Below are positions 19,334 to 29,116 of a stretch of 64,000 bases of DNA, piece after piece; the first letter of the stretch is position 1; every line of letters starts with the position of its first letter. Below the pieces are notes generated by a model, which saw nothing but the letters and a program-made list of their open reading frames with translations, was not told the origin of the DNA and ran no database searches. Location of the stretch: assembly GCA_027605045.1 (NCBI GenBank), contig JAQFWX010000002.1, positions 1,984,001-2,048,000 on the forward strand. Direction: 5' to 3'. This DNA comes from Phallus indusiatus. Lineage: Eukaryota > Basidiomycota > Agaricomycetes > Phallales > Phallaceae. Position numbers and translations under genes: made by a program.

Positions 19334-20074
19334 CTATTGTTCTCCTGATTCTGATCGGGTTCGTTCCAGGAGGCCAGAACAGACTCGTCGAAGAGCGCGA
19401 AGGGTTTGTTGATATCGGGGAGGTCGTATGGTCATTTCGGAAGTAGTAGGAGATTGAGGAGGGGAGGAATCATGAAAAGAAGGGTTTAGTGGTTCTTTAG
19501 GAATGGGATTGGGTGATCGATAAAATCCTAGAGCAGGTTGGTGATTACATGCTGATAGGATCCATCGGCTGGGAACATCCAGGACCATTATCATGTAATC
19601 TAATCCGACTTGTGCTGTTAACCAAACACGATATGAATCTTGTAGGGCTGATTCTGGAGTAGAATAAACATGAGTGACTGTGAACCATCTTAGTTCCTTC
19701 TCGATATAGACTTCTTTTCCGAAAACCAAGAAGGGGTGTACGATATCTGAACTTCTACACTTATCGATAGATCGAGGGACCTTGTGCGAATAAACTGGGA
19801 GTAAGGTCTTTGAGTCCATTTTGAGAATAGGAGTGGGCGAATAATATGTAAATAGAGTTGTCTCGATATCCAAATCATGAGTGCGAGGACTATCATGAGT
19901 ATAACGAAAGACCGGGGGAAAAACATCTTCTTCTGGGGACGGTTCTCGGGAATTGGAAGAAGGGGAGGGGTGTTTGAAGGAAATGGAAGAAGAAAGTCGA
20001 AGATTGAACATTTTATTGTTTGTTGATTTTTGGGTGAACTGGGGTGTCAAACGAGCTGGAAGTGAGTTGTTCAA
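19334..20074 (-). CDS. LTR-encoded ORF, 246 codons (Gypsy-2 U3, 3' LTR copy)
   Basis: ATG 20074, 76 nt into the LTR and 108 nt after the pol stop. The N-terminus is Ser/Pro-rich, and the core contains HPFLVFGKEVYIEKELRWFT and YMIMVLDVPSRWILS-like alternating segments that look folded. The C-terminus is basic. I do not recognise it. An identical-length frame exists in the other LTR (28272-29012). Being translated from a U3 would resemble accessory genes that some retroviruses carry over their 3' LTR (comparison only, no homology implied). Confidence 0.55.
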   Translation of the reverse strand: MNNSLPARLTPQFTQKSTNNKMFNLRLSSSISFKHPSPSSNSREPSPEEDVFPPVFRYTHDSPRTHDLDIETTLFTYYSPTPILKMDSKTLLPVYSHKVPRSIDKCRSSDIVHPFLVFGKEVYIEKELRWFTVTHVYSTPESALQDSYRVWLTAQVGLDYMIMVLDVPSRWILSACNHQPALGFYRSPNPIPKEPLNPSFHDSSPPQSPTTSEMTIRPPRYQQTLRALRRVCSGLLERTRSESGEQ

Positions 20075-20150
20075 GAAGAGTAGATTTAGAAGTCCGCTTT
20101 AGGAAGAACCATCCCTATTACCAAATTAAGGAAGATTTTGGTGCGCGACA

Positions 20151-20163
20151 TCCACCCTGAACT
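20151..20163 (-). other. Gypsy-2 polypurine tract (candidate)
   Basis: Minus strand reads TTCAGGGTGGA directly before the 3' LTR start TGTCGCGC. It is purine-rich but interrupted by T residues. Confidence 0.5.
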
Positions 20164-20181
20164 TGAAATGACTGTCCCTAG

Positions 20182-23100
20182 TCAGAAATCTTCATCATCT
20201 CCAAAATCTTCCACAACCTGGTCATCGGCTTCTTCTGCTTCTTCTTCTTGCAACGGTTCAATAGAAACTTCATCATCAACTCTGGGATAATAGAGAATTA
20301 ACCTAAACCCTGCAATCGCAACTCGGGATACTGTTCCATCTAATTCCTTCAATACATATGTTCCTCGAGGTGTTCTCTTGACGACTTCGTAAGGTCCAAT
20401 ATAACGTGGTTTCGTCTTTCGGTCAAGTTCCTTTTCAATGCGTGAATTTCGAACCAAAACTAAATCTCCAGGCTTAAATTCTTCTCGCTGTATGCGCTGT
20501 GCAAATTTCTTCTCAAAGGCTTCCTTGCTGTGAAGTCGACTGCGATGAAGGATCTTTTCAGCTCGTGATACATCGCTGTCCATCTTCCTGATTTGCTGAA
20601 CTCGTAAGGCAATTAGATCTTCTGTAGCAAGATTTCTGTCGAATCCAGAGACCAAAAATGTAGCTTCGAAGAGGTCGAGGGGGAGCGTAGGATGTTGACC
20701 ATAAAGTAGATAATAGGGCGAAAAACCAGTAGCTCGTCGTACGGTAACTCTATCAGCGAAAAACACATGAGGAATGAGCTCAGGCCATTTCGATATATTG
20801 CCTTGACATGACTTGATTAAGGCTTCTCGGATCGTGAAGTGTCCTCGTTCCACAACTCCATTGGCTTGGGAATTGTAAGGTGAAATTCGAATTTGCTTGA
20901 TATTGTAGCGTCGCATGAGTTCTTCTGTTGCAGCTTTAGTCTCTGGTCCATTATCAGTGACGATTTCTTCAATAACTCCATATCGGCAAATGAGTTCCTC
21001 GAAAATAAACTGGGCTACTGAGCGTGCTGTGGCTTTCTTGAGTTTGCGTCCTTCAGCTGCTCCTGATAGATCGTCTCGAGCTGCTATGACATATCGATAA
21101 CCTTGAGCGGGTGTCATGAGCATAATATCGAGGTAAACTTTGGTAAAAAGTGAGGTTGGATGAGAAATAATGATGGGTATATGCATCTTGATTGTGGAAC
21201 GAAGTTGGCAGGGGTGACATGATCGACAAAATTCATGGACTTCTTCTCGAATTGTAGGCCAGTAGTAGCGTAAGGAGATGTGGCAGTATGTCGCAAATCC
21301 TCCTCGGTGTCCTAAGTCGTCGTGGGCCATCTTGAGTAATGTTTTCCTGTGATCTCTATCTAAAATTACACGCAAATGATGAAGGGGGTGCTTTTTGAAA
21401 AATAAATTGTCCTGAACAAAGAATTTTTGTGATTTTCGAATAAAACTTTTCTTATGAGAGGGAGAATCGAAGGGAGGCAGGATAAAATGAGAAAGAAATT
21501 GAAAAATGTGGTGAAGCTGCTCGTCATCTATTCGTTTGCTGTTGATTGCGAGCAACCACCCTGAACTTAAATTAAGAGTCTGAGAAGGGGAAAAAGAATG
21601 AGAAAGAAATAGGGCATATTCTGTGTTTTTGTGATTTTCTTCATTTTCACTTTCGCTCTCGTGAGCTTCTTCTTCGTTCCAATCTTCGGGTAATGGTGGT
21701 CGTCGGGATAATGCGTCTGGTCCTTTGTGTGATTCTGCTGGGACATGTTTTAGCTGGAAATGGTATAGCAAAATTCCTTCAATCCATCGGTTAAGCGTGG
21801 CATTTGGGGCGATATCTGGATTGTTGATCATAGATTTGATGTAAGATGCATCGACTTCTACAACAAAATTAAGTAGACCGGCAATGTAATAGCGACAAGC
21901 CTTGAGTGCACGATATAATCCATATAACTCGAGTTTAGCTTGGCTATACTTTGCTTCGGTTGAGGAAATAGGGAGGGATCCAAAACGAACAGGTCTTCTT
22001 CGGCCTTCAGAATCCATCTGATACAAAATAAATCCGATTGCAATGACTGAAGTGTCTACTGCAAGAATAACGGGGTGTGGTGAGGAATAGTCAATAGGAA
22101 CAAGTGCGGGGGAATTTGCAATCTCATTCTTCAAGTCTTCAAATGCAGCTTGTCGAACCGAAGTCCATTCGAAAGGTACTTCTTTTCGAACTAATTCTGA
22201 GAGTGGTCGCGATCGTGCAGAATAATTCTTGATCCAAATGCGCATTGTTCCGCAAAGTCCTAAAAACTGACGAACTTGAGTAACTGAAGTAGGAGGCGGC
22301 CAGGTTTGAATCTTCTTAACACGCTTCTCGTCTGGTAATCGTCCGGTATAAGTCAACTTCTGTCCAATAAGCACGATTTCGGGTTGCGCTATTTTTGACT
22401 TCTTCGGAGAGATTGTAGCGCCGGCATGACTGAGTCTGTGAAGGATACGATGAACATCTTCGGCATGTTCCCAAATAAAACGTCGAATTCCAGAGTTCTG
22501 AGGAATGACTTCGAAAGTTCCATCAGCTTGCTCGTAACGTGTATGTGGTCCTTGAATACCAACGTCATCGATCATAACGCTTGCTTTAGTTGGAAATTCG
22601 GGTTGTAAGATGAACGAAGTGCAATTTTGAAATTCGGCGACTGAATTGGTAAATCCTTGAGGAAGAACTGTAGAGCGTAGAAGTCCTAATGGTGTATGAA
22701 ATGACGTAAGGTCTCGACTCTTGACATGGATCTTGCGTGCATCATATCCGGATAATAGATCAAAGCTAGAATAGACTGAAGCGCCTGTGAAGGGTTCTAA
22801 CATTTCATCTGTGTTTGGAGGCATTCCTGCATCTCGAATTGTGACTGAATTAAGGGGTTGATGATCGATAATCTGACGAATTCCTCCGTCGGTCTTCTTG
22901 ATGAAAAACATGGCAGTTCGATAAGATGCTTGACTATATTCGTAGACTCCAATGTCGAGTTTCTTCTTCAGCGCTTCGATGACTTGTGTTCGGATTCCTG
23001 GAGGTACGGGGATCGGTTTCTTCATCCAAGGTATATGCTGCACTACCGGGATAATGTAATCGGAAAAATAATCTGACCGGAGAGTTCCTCGTTCCGTTTC

Positions 23101-23688
23101 GTTGAAAGCGAGTACGGATTCATTTTGTTGGAAGACGGAGATGAATAGTTTTTCTTCTTCTGGCCAAAGAAAGCCTGAATCATTTATGCGGAGTATTCGG
23201 AGGCGTTCAGCAGTGAGTTTGGATGATGGAATAAATGTCGGTGGATAAGGGGATAAGGGAGTAAGGGAAATAAGGGGATCTTCGGGAAATCTTCTCGTCA
23301 CAAGACAATCCTGGGGAAGTATTGCTGGCACGGGCCGGATCTTCTTGTCGACGGTCTTGTATGCGGTTGAAATGTCGGAAAATTGAGGATAATATTCGGG
23401 ATTTTCTTCATAATGTTTTAAAAGGAGCCTATAAATAAAGTGATTGGGGATAAAGTTCGAGTCGTCACCGGGTTCATAAATAGGAAGCGAAATAAATAGG
23501 GAGATGGAGAAACGAATATTATAAGGGTCAGAAAAGGATGAATCTATTCCTGGTGAGGGTCGGGTGCATTCTTCTCTATGGTACGTCCATCTATCCTCTG
23601 AGGAGCTTTGTCGTCCAAGTGAAAATCCCTTGGGTGGAGACGTGCATCTTCTTTCGCATCTTTGGATGGTACGGCATTTATTCTCCAT
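20182..23688 (-). CDS. Gypsy-2 Pol: reverse transcriptase, RNase H, integrase
   Basis: 1168 codons from ATG 23688, overlapping the end of gag-protease by 145 nt in the -1 frame, so it is probably made by -1 frameshifting. RT spans about 250-440 with catalytic D310 (FDLLSGY) and MIDD at 372-375, an atypical first residue of the YxDD box. RNase H has D545 and a TEAKYSQAKLELYGL helix at about 577-592. The integrase zinc finger uses H789, H794, C821 and C824, and the DDE core uses D854, D912 and E947. A GPY/F-like module (RYIGPYEVVKR) is near 1090. The C-terminal tail is acidic and no chromodomain is seen. It therefore belongs to a different clade from Gypsy-1. Confidence 0.92.
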   Translation of the reverse strand: MENKCRTIQRCERRCTSPPKGFSLGRQSSSEDRWTYHREECTRPSPGIDSSFSDPYNIRFSISLFISLPIYEPGDDSNFIPNHFIYRLLLKHYEENPEYYPQFSDISTAYKTVDKKIRPVPAILPQDCLVTRRFPEDPLISLTPLSPYPPTFIPSSKLTAERLRILRINDSGFLWPEEEKLFISVFQQNESVLAFNETERGTLRSDYFSDYIIPVVQHIPWMKKPIPVPPGIRTQVIEALKKKLDIGVYEYSQASYRTAMFFIKKTDGGIRQIIDHQPLNSVTIRDAGMPPNTDEMLEPFTGASVYSSFDLLSGYDARKIHVKSRDLTSFHTPLGLLRSTVLPQGFTNSVAEFQNCTSFILQPEFPTKASVMIDDVGIQGPHTRYEQADGTFEVIPQNSGIRRFIWEHAEDVHRILHRLSHAGATISPKKSKIAQPEIVLIGQKLTYTGRLPDEKRVKKIQTWPPPTSVTQVRQFLGLCGTMRIWIKNYSARSRPLSELVRKEVPFEWTSVRQAAFEDLKNEIANSPALVPIDYSSPHPVILAVDTSVIAIGFILYQMDSEGRRRPVRFGSLPISSTEAKYSQAKLELYGLYRALKACRYYIAGLLNFVVEVDASYIKSMINNPDIAPNATLNRWIEGILLYHFQLKHVPAESHKGPDALSRRPPLPEDWNEEEAHESESENEENHKNTEYALFLSHSFSPSQTLNLSSGWLLAINSKRIDDEQLHHIFQFLSHFILPPFDSPSHKKSFIRKSQKFFVQDNLFFKKHPLHHLRVILDRDHRKTLLKMAHDDLGHRGGFATYCHISLRYYWPTIREEVHEFCRSCHPCQLRSTIKMHIPIIISHPTSLFTKVYLDIMLMTPAQGYRYVIAARDDLSGAAEGRKLKKATARSVAQFIFEELICRYGVIEEIVTDNGPETKAATEELMRRYNIKQIRISPYNSQANGVVERGHFTIREALIKSCQGNISKWPELIPHVFFADRVTVRRATGFSPYYLLYGQHPTLPLDLFEATFLVSGFDRNLATEDLIALRVQQIRKMDSDVSRAEKILHRSRLHSKEAFEKKFAQRIQREEFKPGDLVLVRNSRIEKELDRKTKPRYIGPYEVVKRTPRGTYVLKELDGTVSRVAIAGFRLILYYPRVDDEVSIEPLQEEEAEEADDQVVEDFGDDEDF

Positions 23689-26426
23689 TCTTCATGTCCA
23701 TATGCATCTCTCTTGACGAGGTGCGTTCCTGTGTATTCTTCACGAACTTCAATTCGGTTTTGTCGCATCCATGGTCGTCCCAAAATTAGAGGATGAGGGA
23801 GCAGTGGTGATACCCAAATTTCATCGGCAATACTCCAAGCTCGTTCTCCTATTTGTATTTTCACGTTATATGCTCTTTCATCTAGAGTAGTCTTGTTGGA
23901 GGAGGCGTCCATTAATATCTTTGAGATGCCTGAATGGTACACTAAACCTGAATTTGGAGTTACTACGGAACTGATACAATTCACGTCTGCTCCAGTGTCT
24001 ATAAGGGCAATGATGGAGTATCCGTTTGGGAATTTGACATTTAGGAATATAAGTCGAGAATCTTCTGGATGATAACTGGCCAAGAATTTTCGGGACACTT
24101 CGGTTGCTGGGACTCTTTGGATATCTTCTTCAGCATCTGTTGTTGTTTCGGCTGCCTCAGGGATCGCGGCTACTTCGGTTATCGTGGCTACAGGTATTTC
24201 ATCTCGAGTAGGTCGAAGTTTTGCTATCATCATTTTGTCGAGCGTAGGTGCAGCTGCAAAAACTTCTCGAAGCGTAAGTCCTGCATTTTGATCTAACATC
24301 CGATTTAGCGTGTGGTCCATATTGACTTCTCGTTCGAAAGAATTGCGAAATTTCTTGACAATTTCGGTGGACTCGGACTCTGGCTTTTCTTTAACGATGG
24401 CCGGCTTAGGGGTGGCTGGACGTGGTGCAGGTCGCTTTACTCTAGTAGGGACAGGGTCTTGCATTCTAACATCGGTTATCTCTTCTCCTCGCATAGGAAA
24501 TGGGATATGAGTGACTTTCGGCTCTGGAACAGGTGCCTGAACTGGTACTGGTGCTTGAATAGGAAGCTGAGGTTGCAACGCTGGAGGTAACTTGGAAGGT
24601 GCTAATTGCGTAGTTGGCTCTGTATTAGGTGCGGAAGGAGCTGATTTGGGTATGGCAGGATTAACTGGCCGTTTCATGATCTCAACTCCATCAAAGCGTA
24701 ATCGTTTAGTGTAAGGGGCTGTACGGACAGAGTCTTTTCCTTTTTCGTCCTTGGTCCGCGCGATAGGGTACGCTTCAGAAAAGTATTCTCTACTAAAAAT
24801 GTTATCTACTGAACACGCTTGGTTATACTCATCGTCGCTTAACATGATCTCTTCTCTATCTCTCCCGTAATTATTTATTGAAGAGTAGTGGCTAATACTA
24901 TCTGGGAAAGGAAGGGAATTGGTGGAAGAAATAATGGTATTGGCCGTTACTGGTACGCGTTGGACGTCCAATTGTCGATTGATAGCCGCAAGCAGCGATT
25001 CACCATTGAATCTGGTGATCGGCTTACCCGTGCTAGACCATACGTATTTGTTATCGGCACTGACAGTGATATAACCTTGATCCATGAATGTAGTAGCGTG
25101 AGGGCAGCGATGCATCGTGTGTCCGGATTCATCGCAGAAGTAGCAGACGACGTTCGCATTGTTAGTGGGGTTGCTGAGCGTGCGAGGACGAGGAACAGGG
25201 GGAATTTGTACAGGGAGTGGATTGGACAGAGGCATAGATGAAGGAATAGAATGTGGCATATTAAATAAAGTGAGAAGGACAGGAGCAAGAGACGGGGACA
25301 AGGTAGCAATACGGTGGTACGCGGAGAGAATCGCAGGGTAGTCGCGGAGAGTCAGCTTTTCGTTGAACTCTTTGATTAGTTTATCGATCTCGTCCGTATC
25401 GCTCTTTGTTACACGTTTCGACGCAGTCGGATAGTTTCCCGTCGGCTGTGACGGCGTACTATGTTTCGGCACTGAGGGCAAAGACGACGATTCTTGCGGA
25501 GTAGGTTGTAACATATCCAAGCCAGGAGAAGTACCGCTATGCCGTTCAGGCAAAGGAATGCGATCATCATTTGAATGCCGACGTTGAGCATGGTGGGAGG
25601 ATGACTTCTTAGACTTCTTAGACTTCTTTTTGCTGTGTCTTTTATAGCTTCTTTCTTCATCGGAACTTTCGTCCCAACCAGAGTCGCTTTCCGTTTCGGA
25701 TTCAGATCCGGAGCTAGTTAAGATGACTTCATCATCGGAATTGGACTGCTTTCTTGATTTCTTGCGCCTTTCCATTCTGTGTTGCTGATCGTACCTCTTC
25801 GGATCTAATATGAATTTGATTACGGTTATGATCTCTTTCTTGGTATACGGGTTCTCCATACTACGTCCTGGATACGTTGCTACTAAATGTAAGTCGCTTC
25901 GTCTTTTGAGATCTTTGGAAAGCCCTTCCCAAAAGCGTAAGTTGTACCTGTTTTCGTCGATTACGCCTTTCTTTAATAGTTTTCCGGCTATTAAGTCGAA
26001 GTTACGAGTGTATTTATTGAATTCATATAGATCTAGAATTTCGCCTTCACGTTGATCTTCTACAAAATCGTTGAGCTTTTCTTCGGTGTAACGCTTTGTG
26101 TCCTTGCGAGCACCATAAACTTCGCGCATATATTCGATAAATTCGGTCCAATTCTTTTCGAAGGATTCAAGACTTTCCATATGTTTCTTGACCCTCTTGG
26201 ACACATATTGTGGGATCCTCGCGAATTTGTCTTTGTCAGATAACTTGTATACTTTGCATAGATCTTCAAACTGATCGAAGAAGGCCTTGGCTTCAGAGGT
26301 TTTGCCTGTGAACTTTCTGGGGGCTCGAGTAGATCTGGGTAGCGGAAACTCCATTTTCTTGACGTCATAATTGGGATTCGCTTCAGTAGTTTCGGTTTTA
26401 AGAGGAAGAGGATCGGAAGTAGGCAT
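23544..26426 (-). CDS. Gypsy-2 Gag-protease
   Basis: 960 codons from ATG 26426. Capsid-like region 25-210 (RAPRKFTGKTSEAKAFFDQF at about 34-53), a basic Ser/Lys-rich patch 215-290, zinc knuckle CX2CX4HX4C at C428, C431, H436, C441, Pro-rich linkers, and a retropepsin with LIDTGADVN (D810) followed by ILGRPWM (about 881-887). The protease is on the Gag ORF, not on Pol, and the frame change falls after it. Confidence 0.92.
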   Translation of the reverse strand: MPTSDPLPLKTETTEANPNYDVKKMEFPLPRSTRAPRKFTGKTSEAKAFFDQFEDLCKVYKLSDKDKFARIPQYVSKRVKKHMESLESFEKNWTEFIEYMREVYGARKDTKRYTEEKLNDFVEDQREGEILDLYEFNKYTRNFDLIAGKLLKKGVIDENRYNLRFWEGLSKDLKRRSDLHLVATYPGRSMENPYTKKEIITVIKFILDPKRYDQQHRMERRKKSRKQSNSDDEVILTSSGSESETESDSGWDESSDEERSYKRHSKKKSKKSKKSSSHHAQRRHSNDDRIPLPERHSGTSPGLDMLQPTPQESSSLPSVPKHSTPSQPTGNYPTASKRVTKSDTDEIDKLIKEFNEKLTLRDYPAILSAYHRIATLSPSLAPVLLTLFNMPHSIPSSMPLSNPLPVQIPPVPRPRTLSNPTNNANVVCYFCDESGHTMHRCPHATTFMDQGYITVSADNKYVWSSTGKPITRFNGESLLAAINRQLDVQRVPVTANTIISSTNSLPFPDSISHYSSINNYGRDREEIMLSDDEYNQACSVDNIFSREYFSEAYPIARTKDEKGKDSVRTAPYTKRLRFDGVEIMKRPVNPAIPKSAPSAPNTEPTTQLAPSKLPPALQPQLPIQAPVPVQAPVPEPKVTHIPFPMRGEEITDVRMQDPVPTRVKRPAPRPATPKPAIVKEKPESESTEIVKKFRNSFEREVNMDHTLNRMLDQNAGLTLREVFAAAPTLDKMMIAKLRPTRDEIPVATITEVAAIPEAAETTTDAEEDIQRVPATEVSRKFLASYHPEDSRLIFLNVKFPNGYSIIALIDTGADVNCISSVVTPNSGLVYHSGISKILMDASSNKTTLDERAYNVKIQIGERAWSIADEIWVSPLLPHPLILGRPWMRQNRIEVREEYTGTHLVKRDAYGHEEWRINAVPSKDAKEDARLHPRDFHLDDKAPQRIDGRTIEKNAPDPHQE

Positions 26427-26543
26427 ATTGGGATAGAGTGGTCAGGGGAATGGAAGTATGAATGAGATGTCGGTTAGATAAGGAGATGGGATGTTGTTGT
26501 GATGGTTGGTTGCGGATGAATGTGAAAGCAGCTTAGACTAGTG

Positions 26544-26561
26544 GCCTCACTGGGGCAGCCA
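26544..26561 (-). other. Gypsy-2 primer binding site
   Basis: Four bases after the 5' LTR end, the minus strand reads TGGCTGCCCCAGTGAGGC. The TGG start is what complements a tRNA 3' CCA. The tRNA species was not identified. Confidence 0.7.
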
Positions 26562-27671
26562 CTTTTGTAACGATCCGATGAATATAGCTTAGTGTATGCC
26601 GGCTATAAGTGATCGGAATAACTACGAGATATTTGATTATAGAGGTCGTTAGTCTACCGTGGAGCGGGTCCTGGTGCTGATTTCGGGTAATGAGAGAACG
26701 AGTAGATGGGGAATGGGGATGTAGGGATGTATGCGCTGATACCGAAACCAACACAGACAAAACACCAACAACAACTGCAACGACTAGGAGAGATCGTATG
26801 CAAATGTGCAAGTGATATAATGAACAGGCGTCAGCAAAAGACTTGAGTTGCGACTTAGTACAGAGGATCTACAATCAATGATGACAGTTATCCTTCTGCG
26901 AGTTAGTGAAGCGACAATAAAATTGAAATGAAAATCGCTAGTTTATACTCCGAGACCTCACTCAGAGTTAATCCAAAGATAAAGATGTGAGCGTAGAATT
27001 AGACTAGAGACGAAACTTGACTTGAACTTGAACTGAGCTTGACTTAAACTGAACTGGACTTAAACTGTGAGACAACCCGTATCGGTAGATTGCTGCTGTT
27101 ACAAGTATTTACATGCAGTATTTATACCTTTCAAGAAACATAGCATTGGTAAGACGATTATTTATCGTTCACCAAGATGACAAATAGAAAGAAACAAAAA
27201 GAACAAAAGGGAACAAAAGAAATATGGAATGGGGGGTGCGAGAGAGGAATGAGTAATACAATTACAACAAAAAGAGTGATATCACAAATCAATAGGAGAA
27301 ATGATGAAACCCAAACAAAAGAACAAAAGAAAAACCAACAAAACCGGCCTAAGACACAGCCTTTGTCAGAACTGGCACCCGACTCTTCCCGCGCTGCCTC
27401 TTTATCCTGAATCGCATCGTTACCATCCTAATCTTCTTACTGATCGGTCATCCATCGATAGGATCGTCTTCGTCATGAATATGATACATTCATGAATCCT
27501 AAGGCTATGCTTAGTATCCTCGGATCGCGCACCAGATCAGCATGGAGCTCAGCATAGGCCAAGGGGGAGATCTTAGTTATATCGTATGGTGTTTTGATCG
27601 ATAGATACTATTCTAATCTTCTTCGTTGACTAGGTCTTGGTATAATTTGCATAGGTCGCATGCGATTTCGA

Positions 27672-28055
27672 TTAGTACGTAGTCGAGGGCATCGGGGGCA
27701 GGTTCTTCGGGTTCTTCATATTCTGGCAATGGAGTTGTAGGCTGGTGGGGAGGGGTTCTACAAAAACATCCCAGGGAGCGTCTAGAAAGAGAACATAATT
27801 GTGGAATAAGGCAGGTCGATAGAAAATAAGACGCCAAATGAGAATCCCAGGGCGATGTGATACGAGGGCCCTGATCAGAGTATACGATGCTTGCATAATC
27901 GGTATATGAACGTTTTCGTCTACTTTGACTTCATCGGGTAATTGTAGATCGTCGTAAAAATACCGAAACTCGAGTGCTGGATTAGCGTATCGTGGCCAGG
28001 GATTATCTTCTTCCACTTCTACTTCGTCGCTCTCCAATTGATATTCGCGAACCAT
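27672..28055 (-). pseudogene. 149-codon LTR ORF, frameshifted copy (5' LTR)
   Basis: Identical to 18668-19117 for the first 97 codons. The loss of one G in the Pro-codon run near 27757 then shifts the frame and ends it after 127 codons. A second lost G lies further on. Confidence 0.6.
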
Positions 28056-28271
28056 AGTCTGAAAGTTTTCATGTCTTCTATATGGAGGGGAGAATTAAAA
28101 TTGGGATAAAAGGGAAATGGAATGATGGAAAGTGTGCGATAGCCAATAGGTTGGATGGACATAATGGTGAAAAAGACAAAAGTTGAAAAGAATTTAAGCT
28201 CCGAAACAAGAAGGATGTTTTTAGGTGAATGGATAGGTGTGAAACTTCTCTTGTAGTATTCCTTTTATTCT

Positions 28272-29012
28272 CTATTGTTCTCCTGATTCTGATCGGGTTC
28301 GTTCCAGGAGGCCAGAACAGACTCGTCGAAGAGCGCGAAGGGTTTGTTGATATCGGGGAGGTCGTATGGTCATTTCGGAAGTAGTAGGAGATTGAGGAGG
28401 GGAGGAATCATGAAAAGAAGGGTTTAGTGGTTCTTTAGGAATGGGATTGGGTGATCGATAAAATCCTAGAGCAGGTTGGTGATTACATGCTGATAGGATC
28501 CATCGGCTGGGAACATCCAGGACCATTATCATGTAATCTAATCCGACTTGTGCTGTTAACCAAACACGATATGAATCTTGTAGGGCTGATTCTGGAGTAG
28601 AATAAACATGAGTGACTGTGAACCATCTTAGTTCCTTCTCGATATAGACTTCTTTTCCGAAAACCAAGAAGGGGTGTACGATATCTGAACTTCTACACTT
28701 ATCGATAGATCGAGGGACCTTGTGCGAATAAACTGGGAGTAAGGTCTTTGAGTCCATTTTGAGAATAGGAGTGGGCGAATAATATGTAAATAGAGTTGTC
28801 TCGATATCCAAATCATGAGTGCGAGGACTATCATGAGTATAACGAAAGACCGGGGGAAAAACATCTTCTTCTGGGGACGGTTCTCGGGAATTGGAAGAAG
28901 GGGAGGGGTGTTTGAAGGAAATGGAAGAAGAAAGTCGAAGATTGAACATTTTATTGTTTGTTGATTTTTGGGTGAACTGGGGTGTCAAACGAGCTGGAAG
29001 TGAGTTGTTCAA
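28272..29012 (-). CDS. LTR-encoded ORF, 246 codons (5' LTR copy)
   Basis: Same protein as 19334-20074. Located in U3 of the 5' LTR, upstream of the expected transcription start, so this copy would be transcribed only from outside the element. Confidence 0.5.
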   Translation of the reverse strand: MNNSLPARLTPQFTQKSTNNKMFNLRLSSSISFKHPSPSSNSREPSPEEDVFPPVFRYTHDSPRTHDLDIETTLFTYYSPTPILKMDSKTLLPVYSHKVPRSIDKCRSSDIVHPFLVFGKEVYIEKELRWFTVTHVYSTPESALQDSYRVWLTAQVGLDYMIMVLDVPSRWILSACNHQPALGFYRSPNPIPKEPLNPSFHDSSPPQSPTTSEMTIRPPRYQQTLRALRRVCSGLLERTRSESGEQ

Positions 29013-29116
29013 GAAGAGTAGATTTAGAAGTCCGCTTTAGGAAGAACCATCCCTATTACCAAATTAAGGAAGATTTTGGTGCGCGACAGCGTGAAATCAA
29101 AATATTTGATATGTAG

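Larger units (their letters stand above)
17626..20150 (-). repeat. Gypsy-2 3' LTR (2525 bp)
   Basis: On the minus strand it begins TGTCGCGCACC and ends CGTTACA. It is very long for a Ty3/gypsy LTR. The U3 part contains two open frames (246 and 149 codons). Confidence 0.92.
17626..29088 (-). mobile_element. Gypsy-2: 11.5-kb Ty3/gypsy element with 2.5-kb ORF-bearing LTRs; TSD GCGT
   Basis: LTRs 17626-20150 and 26566-29088 enclose gag-protease (23544-26426) and pol (20182-23688) on the minus strand. A 4-bp repeat GCGT (17622-17625, 29089-29092) flanks it. Paralogue NLR3 shows the empty intron with TGTATGGTGTAAAATC where this one reads TATGGCGT/GCGTGAAATC, which confirms the insertion site. The LTRs differ by two 1-bp indels in G-runs, so the insertion is very recent. 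All domains look intact, and the pol frame is reached by a -1 shift. This is a candidate active element. Confidence 0.93.
26566..29088 (-). repeat. Gypsy-2 5' LTR (2523 bp)
   Basis: Matches 17626-20150 apart from two single-G deletions near 27689 and 27757. Contains the intact 246-codon frame and the frameshifted 149-codon frame. Confidence 0.92.
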
